Program-made: the position numbers and the translations under genes
Notes under the pieces: model-generated
What the model saw: the letters and a program-made list of their open reading frames with translations, nothing else
Databases searched by the model: none
Told to the model about the DNA's origin: nothing
Source: Mesorhizobium australicum
Lineage (GTDB): Bacteria; Pseudomonadota; Alphaproteobacteria; Rhizobiales; Rhizobiaceae
Assembly (NCBI RefSeq): GCF_900177325.1
Contig: NZ_FXBL01000004.1
Span: 372,001-436,000 of the forward strand
Direction of reading: 5' to 3'
DNA: 64,000 bases
Shown: one piece after another, positions 16,735-24,502 of the stretch
How positions within the stretch are numbered: the first letter of the stretch is position 1
How the letters are laid out: each line of letters starts with the position of its first letter

Positions 16735-17343
16735 TCAGAGCGTGACATCCGCCGCCCTGCTGCGGGCGGCGGTGCGCCGCGCGTTCGGGATATCGTTCGA
16801 CAGCGCCTTCTCGCGTGCCGCGTCCGTGGAGAAGCCATGGTCGAGCCAGCGCTGCACCAGCCGGCGTTCGAGTTCATCCACCGGCACGTCGAGCCATACA
16901 GTCATGTCGAACGCGCCGGCGAGGCCGTTCCAGGGCGTCTCGTCGAGCAGCAGGTAATTGCCCTCGACAAGCAGGATCCGCGTCTCGGCCTGCACGACCG
17001 CCGCGCCGGCCCGCGATATCTCGATCGAGCGGTCGAAGACCGGGATCGCAACCTCCGTCTCTCGCGCACGCCGCATCAGCAGGTGGCGGAAGCCCGCGAC
17101 GTCGAACGTCTCCGGCGCGCCCTTGCGCGGCAGCAGCCCGCGCGCGGAAAGCACCCTGTCGTCGAAGTGGAAGCCGTCCATCGGAACGACCGCGACGCTC
17201 TCGCCCGAGGCCTCGATCTGCTGGCGAAGCCGTTCGGCAAGCGTCGACTTGCCGGAGCCCGGCGCTCCCGCAATGCCGACGATCAGCCGTTCGCGCTCGT
17301 TGACGCGTTCCGCGATCGCGGCAAGGAGGCCGTCCTCATCCAT
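16735..17343 (-). CDS. P-loop sugar/nucleoside kinase-like protein (PRK/uridine kinase fold)
   Basis: The 202-residue cytoplasmic protein has Walker A GAPGSGKST at residues 24-32. It also carries the MDGFHFDD motif of the phosphoribulokinase/uridine kinase/pantothenate kinase group, and LLVEGNYLLLDE. Rhizobial relatives include FrcK-like proteins of fructose uptake loci. It starts three bases after the stop of the lyxose-isomerase-like gene, which points to a sugar-phosphorylating role after isomerisation, but the sugar is not known. Confidence 0.75.
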   Translation of the reverse strand: MDEDGLLAAIAERVNERERLIVGIAGAPGSGKSTLAERLRQQIEASGESVAVVPMDGFHFDDRVLSARGLLPRKGAPETFDVAGFRHLLMRRARETEVAIPVFDRSIEISRAGAAVVQAETRILLVEGNYLLLDETPWNGLAGAFDMTVWLDVPVDELERRLVQRWLDHGFSTDAAREKALSNDIPNARRTAARSRAADVTL

Positions 17344-17346
17344 GCG

Positions 17347-18033
17347 TCAGGCAAGCCAGGTATCGTAGTCGGAGACGAGCAGGCGCAGCGGCGGTTCGTC
17401 CTCCTCGATCTCGGAGAAGCGCGCGATCGGTTCGGAGAAGACGTTGTCCGTCAGGTCGTCGTTGACGGTCGACACCTCGCCGATCAGCACATCCGCCTCT
17501 TCGCCCCAGAAGGCGTGCCAGACCCCGGGCAGCAGCGTCACGCTTTCGCCCGGCGACAAGCGCAGGATGCCACCGGCCGGCAGCGTCCGCATTACGCCGT
17601 CGGTGGGCACCGACACGTCCTCGCCCCGGTCGATCAGTCCGTCCGGCCCGGAGGCATAGAGCTTCAGCGCCAGCACGCCGCCGCCGCGGTTGATGATGTC
17701 TTCCGCCTTGACGTTGTGGCGATGCATCGGCGCCACCTGGTCCTTGCGCGAGATCATGATCTTTTCGGCGTAGAGCATCCCGCGTCCCTTGCGCAGGTCC
17801 TCAGCGTCGCCGTTGCGCGCGGTGAAGAGGAAGAGCCCGCGCCGCGCGAAGTCGCCGCGGCCGTAATCGGTGATGTCCCAACCAAGCCTGCGCTCGACAA
17901 TGCCCGCGATCTCGCCGCGCCGGGCGCGCATCTCGTCCGGTGTCCAGTAGGCGAAAGGCGGCAGGATCTGCCCATGCTCTCGCATGAACGCGTCGCCATT
18001 GCGAAGGATGTGGTTGACCTCGGAGCGCTTCAT
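17347..18033 (-). CDS. D-lyxose/D-mannose isomerase family protein
   Basis: The 228-residue cupin-fold protein matches the D-lyxose ketol-isomerase family (DUF1498; YdaE type). The metal-binding residues are visible in PMHRHNVKAEDI (two histidines and a glutamate) and in LPGVWHAFWG (the third histidine). It interconverts aldose and ketose sugars such as D-lyxose/D-xylulose or D-mannose/D-fructose. The ATG chosen has a GGGAGAA Shine-Dalgarno. With the kinase downstream it forms a two-gene sugar-use unit. No transporter for a sugar is adjacent. Confidence 0.75.
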   Translation of the reverse strand: MKRSEVNHILRNGDAFMREHGQILPPFAYWTPDEMRARRGEIAGIVERRLGWDITDYGRGDFARRGLFLFTARNGDAEDLRKGRGMLYAEKIMISRKDQVAPMHRHNVKAEDIINRGGGVLALKLYASGPDGLIDRGEDVSVPTDGVMRTLPAGGILRLSPGESVTLLPGVWHAFWGEEADVLIGEVSTVNDDLTDNVFSEPIARFSEIEEDEPPLRLLVSDYDTWLA

Positions 18034-18118
18034 CGATCGTTCTCCCGGCACGCCGGCGGCAGGCTGCCCGCGGCCGTTATCCTAACCTGCAACAGCCTAG
18101 CCGGGTCGACCCCAATGG

Positions 18119-18150
18119 AAAAGCCGGCCGCGTCGCCGCGACCGGCTTTT
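18119..18150 (-). terminator. Intrinsic terminator after the DctP-type gene
   Basis: The arms AAAAGCCGG (18119-18127) and CCGGCTTTT (18142-18150) form a stem, with a further CGCG/CGCG pairing inside. On the minus strand the stem ends in TTTT just after the stop of the binding-protein gene at 18168, so it should end that transcript. The same symmetry could work on the plus strand, but no gene there needs it. Confidence 0.7.
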
Positions 18151-18167
18151 GCCTGCTCTTTGTCCGC

Positions 18168-19202
18168 CTACATGCCGGTCGAGTATTTATCGACCAGCGC
18201 GCGAGCTTCCGACACCAGCGCCTTGCCGTCCTTGCCCTTGGCGGTCATTTCCGCCTCCCAGGCCTCGACCAGCGGCGCAGCGGCGTCTTTCCAGCGCTGC
18301 GTCTCGGCTTCGTCGAGCGTGACGATGTTGTTGCCGAGCTTCTCGGCGATCGCCAGGCCGACCTTGTCCCCGTCGTCCATCACCTTGCCGAAGAAGGCGG
18401 CCGTTTCGATGCCGGAATTGTCGTCGATGACCTTCTTCAAATCATCCGGCAGCTTGTCGTACGAAGCCTTGTTCATCGCCACCACGAAGGTCTGCGTGTA
18501 GAGGCCGTTCTTGCCGGAGAACCCGGTATGGTTCTTCACCAGCTCGGCCACCTTGAGCGACGGGGTCACTTCCCACGGGATCGTGGTCGCGTCGATCACG
18601 CCCTTGGACAGCGCCTCGGTCACGGCCGGCACCGGCATGCCGACCGGCGTGGCGCCAAGTTTCTCCAGCATCTGGTTGATCATGCGCGAGCCGCCGCGCA
18701 CTTTCAGCCCCTTCATGTCCTCCAGCTTGTTCACCGGATTCTTGGAATGGATCAGGCCTGGGCCGTGCGCATGCCACGCGATGACCTTCCAGTCCTTGAA
18801 TTCGTCCATGCAGTGCTTTTCGCAGTATTCCTGCACCGCCCGCGAGGTCGCCTCGCCGGTCGTCATCATGAACGGAAGCTCGAACGCTTCCGTCGACGGG
18901 AAACGGCCGGGCGTATAGCCGATGACGGTCCAGACGATGTCGACGACGCCGTCCTTGGCCTGGTCGATCAGTTCCGGCGGCTTGCCGCCCAGCGCCATCG
19001 CGTCGAACTGGTCGATCTTGATGCGCCCGCCCGACTCCTTCATCACCTTCTCGGCCCAGGGCCGCAGCGCCTTGGCGGGAATCGTCGCCTGTGGCGGCAG
19101 CATCTGGTGCAGTTTGAGCGTCGCGTCCTGCGCCCAAGCGGCGCCTGTAATCGTGCCGAGTGCGACCGTTGCGCCCAGCAGCATGCGTGTCAGTCTGGTC
19201 AT
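18168..19202 (-). CDS. DctP-type TRAP transporter substrate-binding protein (orphan)
   Basis: The 344-residue periplasmic protein has a signal peptide ending ITGAAWAQ. The DctP fold follows, with typical stretches KLHQMLPPQATIPAKALRPWAEKV, FELPFMMTTGEATSRAVQEY and MKGLKVRGGSRMINQMLEKLGATPVGMPVPAVTEALSKG. The last contains the family's conserved arginine region that binds carboxylates. No DctQ or DctM gene is adjacent, so the permease must be elsewhere. The start has a GGGAGGAGA Shine-Dalgarno; the frame runs open far upstream, but that extension has no family resemblance. A terminator follows the stop. Confidence 0.85.
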   Translation of the reverse strand: MTRLTRMLLGATVALGTITGAAWAQDATLKLHQMLPPQATIPAKALRPWAEKVMKESGGRIKIDQFDAMALGGKPPELIDQAKDGVVDIVWTVIGYTPGRFPSTEAFELPFMMTTGEATSRAVQEYCEKHCMDEFKDWKVIAWHAHGPGLIHSKNPVNKLEDMKGLKVRGGSRMINQMLEKLGATPVGMPVPAVTEALSKGVIDATTIPWEVTPSLKVAELVKNHTGFSGKNGLYTQTFVVAMNKASYDKLPDDLKKVIDDNSGIETAAFFGKVMDDGDKVGLAIAEKLGNNIVTLDEAETQRWKDAAAPLVEAWEAEMTAKGKDGKALVSEARALVDKYSTGM

Positions 19203-19240
19203 GGCATTCTCCTCCCTGGATAGCGTGATCAGATGGTTGA

Positions 19241-19440
19241 TTGTTATACAAAAGAACGAATTTGGAAATGGCCTCTTTGGATGAAAGGACCGACCCATCG
19301 CTTTGCGGTATACAGAAAGCGCGGCATTTGGAATTTCACCCTCCCGGAAGCCATTCTTAGCCGGTCTTACGGCTGATCGCGAGAGGGAGCGGGGAGGGAA
19401 TTTAGGCGCTCCCGATCGCGCGTCACTTGTCCTGTATACA
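19241..19440. promoter_or_regulatory. GTATAC-type palindromic sites between the divergent genes
   Basis: Three related sites lie in the 315-base gap between the DctP-type gene and the methyltransferase gene: TTGTTATACAA (19241-19251), GGTATACAG around 19307-19315, and TGTATACAAT (19433-19442). GntR-family regulators of the FadR group often bind TTGTATACAA-like palindromes. The outer two sites sit close to the two start codons. No regulator gene is adjacent, so the binder is unknown. Confidence 0.4.
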
Positions 19441-19517
19441 ATGAATTGCCAGGCCGGCCGATGTATGGCAGCTTCCGGCCCGGCTCGGATTGCAGCCATC
19501 GAATCCGCGGAGGACAC

Positions 19518-20636
19518 ATGCCCACCCCACCCTATCGCGCCGACCATGTCGGCAGTCTTTTGCGTCCCGAGCGGGTCAAGGCCGCGCGCAAGGCCCATTA
19601 CGAGGACCACACGCTCGACTGGGAAGAGCTGAAGGGAATCGAGGACGAGGCGATCCGCGAGGCCGTGCGCCAGCAGGAGGAGGCCGGTCTGCTGGCCGTG
19701 ACCGACGGCGAGTTCCGCCGCTCCTTCTGGCACTACGACTTCATGGGCGAACTCAGCGGCTTCGACCTGGAAGAGCGCGACGAAGGCATCCAGTTCCACG
19801 GCGTGAAGCTCCGGCCGATCTTCCCGACGATCAAGGAGAAGCTCGACTTTCCCGACGATCATCCGATGCTCGACCACTACCGCTACGTCGCCTCGGTGAC
19901 GAAGGTTACCCCGAAGATCTCGATTCCGGGGCCGTCGTGCTGTCACTTCCGCGTCGCGAAGGCCGACATCCATCCGAAGGAATATCGCGACGACCCGGAA
20001 GCGCTGTTCGCCGATCTGGCGAAAACCTACGCGAAGGCGGTGAAGGCGTTCTACGATGCCGGTTGCCGCTACCTGCAGATGGACGACATTTTCTTCGCCT
20101 ATCTCTGCGACCCCAAGCATCGGGCTGCGAAGAAGGCTGACGGCCAGGATCCGGACTGGCTGATCGAGCGCTATGCCTGGATGATGCACGAGGCGATCAA
20201 GGACCGCCCCGACGACATGCTGATCGCCATGCACATGTGCCGCGGCAACTTCGCCTCCACCTATGCGGCCGAGGGCGCCTACGATCCCGCGGCTGATGCG
20301 ATCTTCAACCAGACCGGCGTCGACGTCTATTTCATGGAATACGACACCGAGCGCGCCGGCGGGCTCGAGCCGCTGCGCCTGCTGCCGCGCGGCAACAAGC
20401 GCGTCCTGCCGGGCTTCATCACCACCAAGACCGGCGATCTCGAAAAGCTCGACGATCTCAAGCGCAAGTTCGACGCCGCCTCGAAATTCGCCGACATCGC
20501 CCAACTCGGCATCGCCCCCCAATGCGGATTCGCCTCGACCGAGGAGGGCAACAAGGTGACGGCCGACGACCAGCGCCGCAAGCTCGACCTGGTCGTGAAG
20601 ACCGCAGAGGCGATCTGGGGCGGCGTCGACAGATAG
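19518..20636 (+). CDS. Cobalamin-independent methionine synthase C-domain-like methyltransferase
   Basis: The 372-residue cytoplasmic protein is the stand-alone C-terminal MetE type (YxjG/YxjH-like). It begins YRADHVGSLLRPERV, and the zinc ligands are at H239, C241 (MHMCRGN), E274 (MEYD) and C336 (QCGFAS). It should transfer a methyl group to a thiol such as homocysteine, but the folate-binding N-terminal domain of MetE is absent, so the methyl donor may differ. The ATG has GCGGAGGAC before it. It diverges from an orphan TRAP binding protein with shared palindromic sites, which suggests that uptake of a methylated or sulfur compound feeds it. Confidence 0.8.
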   Translation: MPTPPYRADHVGSLLRPERVKAARKAHYEDHTLDWEELKGIEDEAIREAVRQQEEAGLLAVTDGEFRRSFWHYDFMGELSGFDLEERDEGIQFHGVKLRPIFPTIKEKLDFPDDHPMLDHYRYVASVTKVTPKISIPGPSCCHFRVAKADIHPKEYRDDPEALFADLAKTYAKAVKAFYDAGCRYLQMDDIFFAYLCDPKHRAAKKADGQDPDWLIERYAWMMHEAIKDRPDDMLIAMHMCRGNFASTYAAEGAYDPAADAIFNQTGVDVYFMEYDTERAGGLEPLRLLPRGNKRVLPGFITTKTGDLEKLDDLKRKFDAASKFADIAQLGIAPQCGFASTEEGNKVTADDQRRKLDLVVKTAEAIWGGVDR

Positions 20637-20656
20637 GCGCGCTGACAGGCCTGCCC

Positions 20657-20709
20657 CGGTCGCCGGCGTGCCGCAGGACCGCAACCCGCACCTGCCGCGC
20701 CGGCGACCG
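20657..20709. repeat. Long inverted repeat downstream of the methyltransferase gene
   Basis: Perfect 12-base arms CGGTCGCCGGCG (20657-20668) and CGCCGGCGACCG (20698-20709) enclose 29 bases that can pair further (GCAGG/CCTGC). It could end transcription in a factor-assisted way or be a remnant of a mobile element. No T-run follows. The rest of 20637-20894 shows nothing recognisable. Confidence 0.45.
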
Positions 20710-20894
20710 ATAGGACGCTGTCGCTGAAGATCCGTCTGCATATCTATGCACCGTACACCGCCATCAGAGCACTGTTTCTCCTGGCGGTCTTGCTTCCGGG
20801 AAAGCCCCGCAGCTGAGATGTCTTTTCGGCGTTGAAGGCCCGCTATTGATCGGCTATGAGAGACCGCGAAGCCCTCGCGCTTCTCCCTTGGCTT

Positions 20895-20936
20895 GCACCC
20901 GTAGCTCAGCTGGATAGAGCGTTGCCCTCCGAAGGC
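20895..20936 (+). pseudogene. tRNA-Arg(CCG) 5' fragment
   Basis: These 42 bases repeat the acceptor 5' strand, D-arm and anticodon arm of the intact tRNA-Arg at 21060 with a single change near the anticodon stem. After CCGAAGGCA the sequence diverges completely and no T-arm or acceptor 3' strand follows. It is a truncated copy left by recombination at the tRNA gene. Confidence 0.85.
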
Positions 20937-20992
20937 ATGCGTCAAGTCCGCTGGGTCGCGATTGATGAGAAAAAGTACATAGAAGTTCAAGG

Positions 20993-21055
20993 ACTTACGC
21001 AAAGGGTATCCAGCCCTTCACAATCGCGGAAATCCCGCGTAAGCACTGCGTAAGC
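20993..21055. repeat. GCGTAAGC repeats beside the tRNA gene
   Basis: GCGTAAGC occurs at 21037-21044 and 21048-21055, 11 bases apart (about one helical turn), and the inverted form ACTTACGC lies at 20993-21000. Short repeats in helical phase next to a tRNA attachment site are the usual layout of integrase arm-type sites. They may be what remains of a departed or decayed element. Confidence 0.4.
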
Positions 21056-21059
21056 AGAT

Positions 21060-21136
21060 GCACCCGTAGCTCAGCTGGATAGAGCGTCGCCCTCCGAAGG
21101 CGAAGGTCCCGCGTTCGAATCGCGGCGGGTGCGCCA
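21060..21136 (+). tRNA. tRNA-Arg (anticodon CCG)
   Basis: The 77-base sequence folds as a full cloverleaf: acceptor GCACCCG / CGGGTGC, D-arm with AGCTCAGCTGGATAGAGC, and anticodon stem TCGCC/GGCGA. The anticodon loop is CTCCGAA (anticodon CCG at 21094-21096), the T-loop is TTCGAAT, and CCA is encoded at 21134-21136. It is the intact copy among three related sequences in this interval and the likely attachment site of the island to its right. Confidence 0.95.
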
Positions 21137-21172
21137 CTTCTCCGAACCTACAAACTACGAATCTGGGGGGTC

Positions 21173-21189
21173 AGAGGTTCGAATCCTTT
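21173..21189 (+). pseudogene. Isolated tRNA T-arm-like remnant
   Basis: AGAGG-TTCGAAT-CCTTT has the form of a tRNA T-stem and T-loop, but no acceptor or anticodon arm can be built around it. It may be the 3' end of another tRNA left by an integration event, or chance. Confidence 0.3.
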
Positions 21190-21293
21190 CGCGGTTTGTT
21201 TCCGCCGGGATGATTGCCTGCGGCATCAGGCTAACACGATACAAGCCTTGGTACGTAACGTCGCCTTTCACCAGACATGGCTTCGCCGCAATA

Positions 21294-21337
21294 CTCGGAA
21301 GGCGAAGGGCCCGCGTTCGAATCGGCGGGTCGCCACC
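21294..21337 (+). pseudogene. Decayed tRNA-Arg(CCG) 3' half
   Basis: About 44 bases match the anticodon loop through acceptor end of the tRNA-Arg at 21060, including CGAAGG, GCCCGCGTTCGAATC and GGCGGGT, but with several substitutions and small deletions. It cannot form an acceptor stem. A 3' half is what an element that integrates into a tRNA gene carries at its far end. It therefore looks like an old attachment-site duplicate. Confidence 0.7.
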
Positions 21338-21405
21338 ATCCTCGATGACTTTCCATCGATTGCATCATCGTAGTTGAGAACAAGTGCCGTCTGGTCAATT
21401 CGAGG

Positions 21406-22191
21406 TTATGCTGATCGGCTTCCCAGCATTCTGGAAATGCGGGTGGCGCTTTCTCTGACCAAAATTGTGATCCCGGCGACGTCGAACTCGGGCGATGCCC
21501 ATTCTGCGAATGCTGTGCTTAGAGCTGCGACGGTTCGCTCCGACGCATCGCGGATCGGGGCGCCGACTGAGACTACTCCGGAAATGTTCTCTCCGGTGAT
21601 CACGGCGTAGCCCTGGTCTCGCACTTCCTGGATCTGTTTGAGCAGGACCTTGGGATCGGTACATGTCTTGGGCGTCACCTGCTCAAGCCGCTCGCTGCGA
21701 AGCAGCCTCTCCACCTCGTCGTCGGCCAAACCTGCGAGCAGCACTTTTCCAAGTGCGGTGCTGTGAAGGTAGGTCTCGCTTCCCGGGACGCTGCGGATAA
21801 CGATCGGTCCCTCGCTCTGCGCGGAGAGGATATAGACGGCGCGCAGGCCGCGCTGGATACCCAGATAGCCGTTGAGCAGGTGCTTCGTGGCCAGCATGTC
21901 GAGTTCCGGCTTGGCTACAGAGATCAGGCGATCCTTCTTGGTCAGGCTCCAGCCGAGGCCCAAGGCCCGGTATCCTATCGAATAGCGGCGCGTCTCCGGA
22001 TCCTGGGTGACGAAATGGTTGTGCGCCAGCGTGTTGATTAGGCGCTGGACGATTGTGGCGCTGAGTTCGAGTTGCCTCGCGATCTCTCTGATTCCAACCG
22101 GAGCAGCCGCCTGGTCGAGGATCAGCAGGATTTCCAGGCCCCGCTGAAGGGACTGGCTGTTTCCAGTGGGCTTCGGGCTCAGTGTCATCAA
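21406..22191 (-). CDS. IclR-family transcriptional regulator
   Basis: The 261-residue regulator has an N-terminal winged helix (about residues 15-75; VGIREIARQLELSATIVQRLINTLAHNHFV) and a C-terminal IclR ligand-binding domain (about 85-255; GSETYLHSTALGKVLLAGL, TGENISGVVSVGAPIRD). It follows the M24 peptidase gene by 17 bases with an AAAAGGGGA Shine-Dalgarno, so the two are one operon. It most likely controls the divergent tctCBA transporter genes through the triple half-site in front of tctC. The inducer is unknown. Confidence 0.9.
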   Translation of the reverse strand: MMTLSPKPTGNSQSLQRGLEILLILDQAAAPVGIREIARQLELSATIVQRLINTLAHNHFVTQDPETRRYSIGYRALGLGWSLTKKDRLISVAKPELDMLATKHLLNGYLGIQRGLRAVYILSAQSEGPIVIRSVPGSETYLHSTALGKVLLAGLADDEVERLLRSERLEQVTPKTCTDPKVLLKQIQEVRDQGYAVITGENISGVVSVGAPIRDASERTVAALSTAFAEWASPEFDVAGITILVRESATRISRMLGSRSA

Positions 22192-22208
22192 CAGATCCCC
22201 TTTTCGCC

Positions 22209-23408
22209 TCAGGCGGGAACGACGCGCAGAGAGCGATCGGTCGTTGAAAAAAGTTCGAAGCCGTCGTCGGTGAGGAGCCCCGTATCCTCGACCATCATGC
22301 CGCCCCAGCCAGGCTCGTAATAGGGCGTCTCCAGGCAGAATGTGGCGCCCGCCTGCAGGATGTCTCCACTCTCCGGCATGATCACCGGCGCCTCGTACAC
22401 GGCCATGCCGATAGCATGCCCGACATGCTGCCGGCGATATGGTCGCAATCCCTTCGCCTCGACGACAGTCACACTCTTTTCGAACACATCGCGCGCATTC
22501 ACACCCGGCTTCATCATGTCGATGGCGGCCTGTAGTCCTTCCAGCAGGGCGGCGTAGCGCTCAGCCTGAAGCCTGGTCGGTTCGCCGATGACCGCCGTCC
22601 GGGCCATGTCGGACTTGTAGCCGTAGTAGCTGCACCCCGTGTCGAACCGCAGCAGGTCGCCCGCGGCGAGTGGCCGTTCCGTGCTCATGGCATCCGCCAA
22701 GGCGCTGCGCAGGCCCCCGACCACAGTGACATTGCGCGGCAGGCCGCCGCCGAGCGACATGTGGGAGGCGACGATCGAGGCCACCTCCTTGTCTGTGACG
22801 CCCGGAGCCGCGCCGGCGATGCCTGCCTCGATCGCCCGCTGGGTGATCTGTGTGGTGTATCGGAGAAGTTCGACCTCAAGTGGCAGTTTGCGAGATCGCA
22901 AGGCCAGCATCCAAGACGTGGCGTCGGCGACCGTTGCCCCTGCCGTGGTGAGAGCGTCGAGAGCTCCTTTTGACAGGAACGTATGCTCGGCAGCGATGCG
23001 TTCAGCCTTCAGCCCGGACAGCGCCGCCAGGAGCCCATCCTCGAAGGTGTCGTGGCGCACCTCGTTATGTGAGGCCGCGGTGCCGCCGCTGAAGAAGAAC
23101 TTGCCGAAGGTATAGACTTTCTCCGGCCGGATCCCGGCATCGATGGCTGGCGCAAAATCCGCGGCCGGCGCGACGAGCAGCAGGTCGTCCAGCGTGACCA
23201 GCGCCGCGTAACTGTAGCGCCGGTTTATCGTCGCCCCCATGCTCTCGTAGCCGCTCGTGTAGAGGACGTTTTCCGGGCTGGCGACGACGAGAAGGTCCTG
23301 GCCCTCAGCCTCCATCTTCCGGCGCACCCGGTCGAGTCTCTCTACTGCAAGGTTCGTGATCTGAGTGGCTAGTGAGGTGCCGGTTTGAAGCATGCTTGCG
23401 GTTCCCAA
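22209..23408 (-). CDS. M24-family metallopeptidase (second copy)
   Basis: This 399-residue creatinase/Xaa-Pro-type enzyme has an N-terminal non-catalytic domain (about residues 20-165) and the M24 catalytic domain. The ligands are in LLRFDTGCSYYGYKSDMAR (two aspartates), VGHAIGM (histidine), FCLETPYYE and MMVEDTG (glutamates). It is only distantly similar to the M24 protein at 15538. It is in an operon with the IclR regulator and divergent from a TctCBA importer and a threonine-synthase-like enzyme, so it probably cleaves the imported compound or a product of it. An alternative start MLQTG lies five codons in. Confidence 0.85.
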   Translation of the reverse strand: MGTASMLQTGTSLATQITNLAVERLDRVRRKMEAEGQDLLVVASPENVLYTSGYESMGATINRRYSYAALVTLDDLLLVAPAADFAPAIDAGIRPEKVYTFGKFFFSGGTAASHNEVRHDTFEDGLLAALSGLKAERIAAEHTFLSKGALDALTTAGATVADATSWMLALRSRKLPLEVELLRYTTQITQRAIEAGIAGAAPGVTDKEVASIVASHMSLGGGLPRNVTVVGGLRSALADAMSTERPLAAGDLLRFDTGCSYYGYKSDMARTAVIGEPTRLQAERYAALLEGLQAAIDMMKPGVNARDVFEKSVTVVEAKGLRPYRRQHVGHAIGMAVYEAPVIMPESGDILQAGATFCLETPYYEPGWGGMMVEDTGLLTDDGFELFSTTDRSLRVVPA

Positions 23409-23456
23409 CTTGAAGGCGGCTTGGCGCGCCGACGCGAGGCGGCGGGCGAGATGCCA

Positions 23457-23486
23457 TTGACAACAGATTCATGCCGACAATACAAT
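23457..23486 (+). promoter_or_regulatory. Sigma70-type promoter of tctC
   Basis: TTGACA (23457-23462) and TACAAT (23481-23486) are separated by 18 bases. Transcription would begin at about 23493, inside the IclR-type half-sites that follow, some 40 bases before the tctC start codon. Confidence 0.65.
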
Positions 23487-23491
23487 AGAAA

Positions 23492-23519
23492 ATCGTAACA
23501 GCGTTTCGATAATCGGAAC
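23492..23519 (+). promoter_or_regulatory. IclR-type operator with three half-sites
   Basis: Three 8-base units ATCGTAAC (23492-23499), GTTTCGAT (23503-23510) and ATCGGAAC (23512-23519) are arranged as alternating inverted copies of one motif; neighbouring copies differ by one or two bases. IclR-family regulators such as PobR and PcaU bind triple repeats of this kind. The array overlaps the predicted transcription start of tctC, so binding should repress it. Confidence 0.6.
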
Positions 23520-23533
23520 AATGGGAGAAGGCA

Positions 23534-24499
23534 ATGAACAGACGCGGTTTCATCCTTTCCAGCTTCGGTCTGGCCGGGGCAGGTGCATTGGGCTTGCCGA
23601 GACTGACCTATGCTCAGACAACGTATCCGGCGCGCCCGACCACGATTCTTGTGCCGTTCGCCGCAGGCGGTGCGGGTGATCTCAGCGCACGCGTGATCGC
23701 CGATTTCGCCAGCAGCAGGAAAGGCGACGCCACCGCCGTGGACTTCCGGCCTGGCGCGGGCGCAACGATCGGCACAACCCAGGTGGCCGAGGCGGAAGCC
23801 GACGGAACCACGCTTGGCCTCTACTCGGTCAGCCCATTCGCGACCACGCCCCATCTGCAGAAAGTGTCTTACGATCCCCTGACCAGTTTCACCTATGTGG
23901 TGGCGCACGTGTTCGTGCCGATCGCCTTCTACGTGAAGGCGGACAGTCCGTTCGCGACCTGGGACGACGCCGTGAAATACGCGGTCGACAATCCCGGCAA
24001 GTTCAGGTGGGGCACGGCGGGCGTCCGCGGCGCCGCCCATCTCGCGACTGAGGCGGCCTTCCGTCGCGCCAAGGCTCAAACCACCTTCGTGCCCTTCAAG
24101 GGAGGTTCCGAGGCGATCACCGCGCTGCTTGGAGGCCATATCGAGGCGTCGGTATCCTCTGACTACGGCCCTCAACTCGATGCCGGTCAGGTGCGGCTTC
24201 TCGCTTCCACGGGAACCGAGAAGATCGCGGGCTTTCCCGACGTGCCGACCTATGGCGAGATGGGTCAGCCTATCGCCGTGGAAGCGACGTACGGGCTGGT
24301 CGGTCCGGCCGGCCTCCCCGCCGAGGTCGTTGCCTATTGGAACGACGTGGTGAAGGAACTTCAGGCCGCGCCCGAGTTCGACGACTATCTCAAAGTGGTG
24401 AAGGGCGGTAAACTCTACTGGAACAGCGACGAGTTTACCGAACGCGCCAAGGAGGCCTACAGCAGTCTCGGGCAGGCCATCAAGGAACTGGGACTTTAG
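23534..24499 (+). CDS. tctC: Tripartite tricarboxylate transporter binding protein (TctC/BugT family)
   Basis: The 321-residue periplasmic protein begins MNRRGFILSSFGLAGAGALG, a twin-arginine-like signal peptide cleaved near TYAQ. The mature part starts YPARPTTILVPFAAGGAGDLSARVIADF, the Bug-family hallmark. It contains the usual GRWGTAG-like and PTYGEMG motifs (here FRWGTAGVRG and DVPTYGEMG). It binds a small carboxylate for the TctAB permease encoded next. Proteins of this family have very diverse ligands, so the substrate cannot be read off. A GGGAGAAGG Shine-Dalgarno precedes the ATG. Confidence 0.9.
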   Translation: MNRRGFILSSFGLAGAGALGLPRLTYAQTTYPARPTTILVPFAAGGAGDLSARVIADFASSRKGDATAVDFRPGAGATIGTTQVAEAEADGTTLGLYSVSPFATTPHLQKVSYDPLTSFTYVVAHVFVPIAFYVKADSPFATWDDAVKYAVDNPGKFRWGTAGVRGAAHLATEAAFRRAKAQTTFVPFKGGSEAITALLGGHIEASVSSDYGPQLDAGQVRLLASTGTEKIAGFPDVPTYGEMGQPIAVEATYGLVGPAGLPAEVVAYWNDVVKELQAAPEFDDYLKVVKGGKLYWNSDEFTERAKEAYSSLGQAIKELGL

Positions 24500-24502
24500 C
24501 GG

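Noticed and set aside
20895..20970. Second functional tRNA-Arg gene
   Set aside because: Only the 5' 42 bases match; no T-arm or acceptor 3' strand can be formed, so it is a fragment.
19203..21002. N-terminal extension of the DctP-type protein to more than 900 residues
   Set aside because: The extension runs antisense through the methyltransferase gene; a normal signal peptide and Shine-Dalgarno mark the start at 19202.
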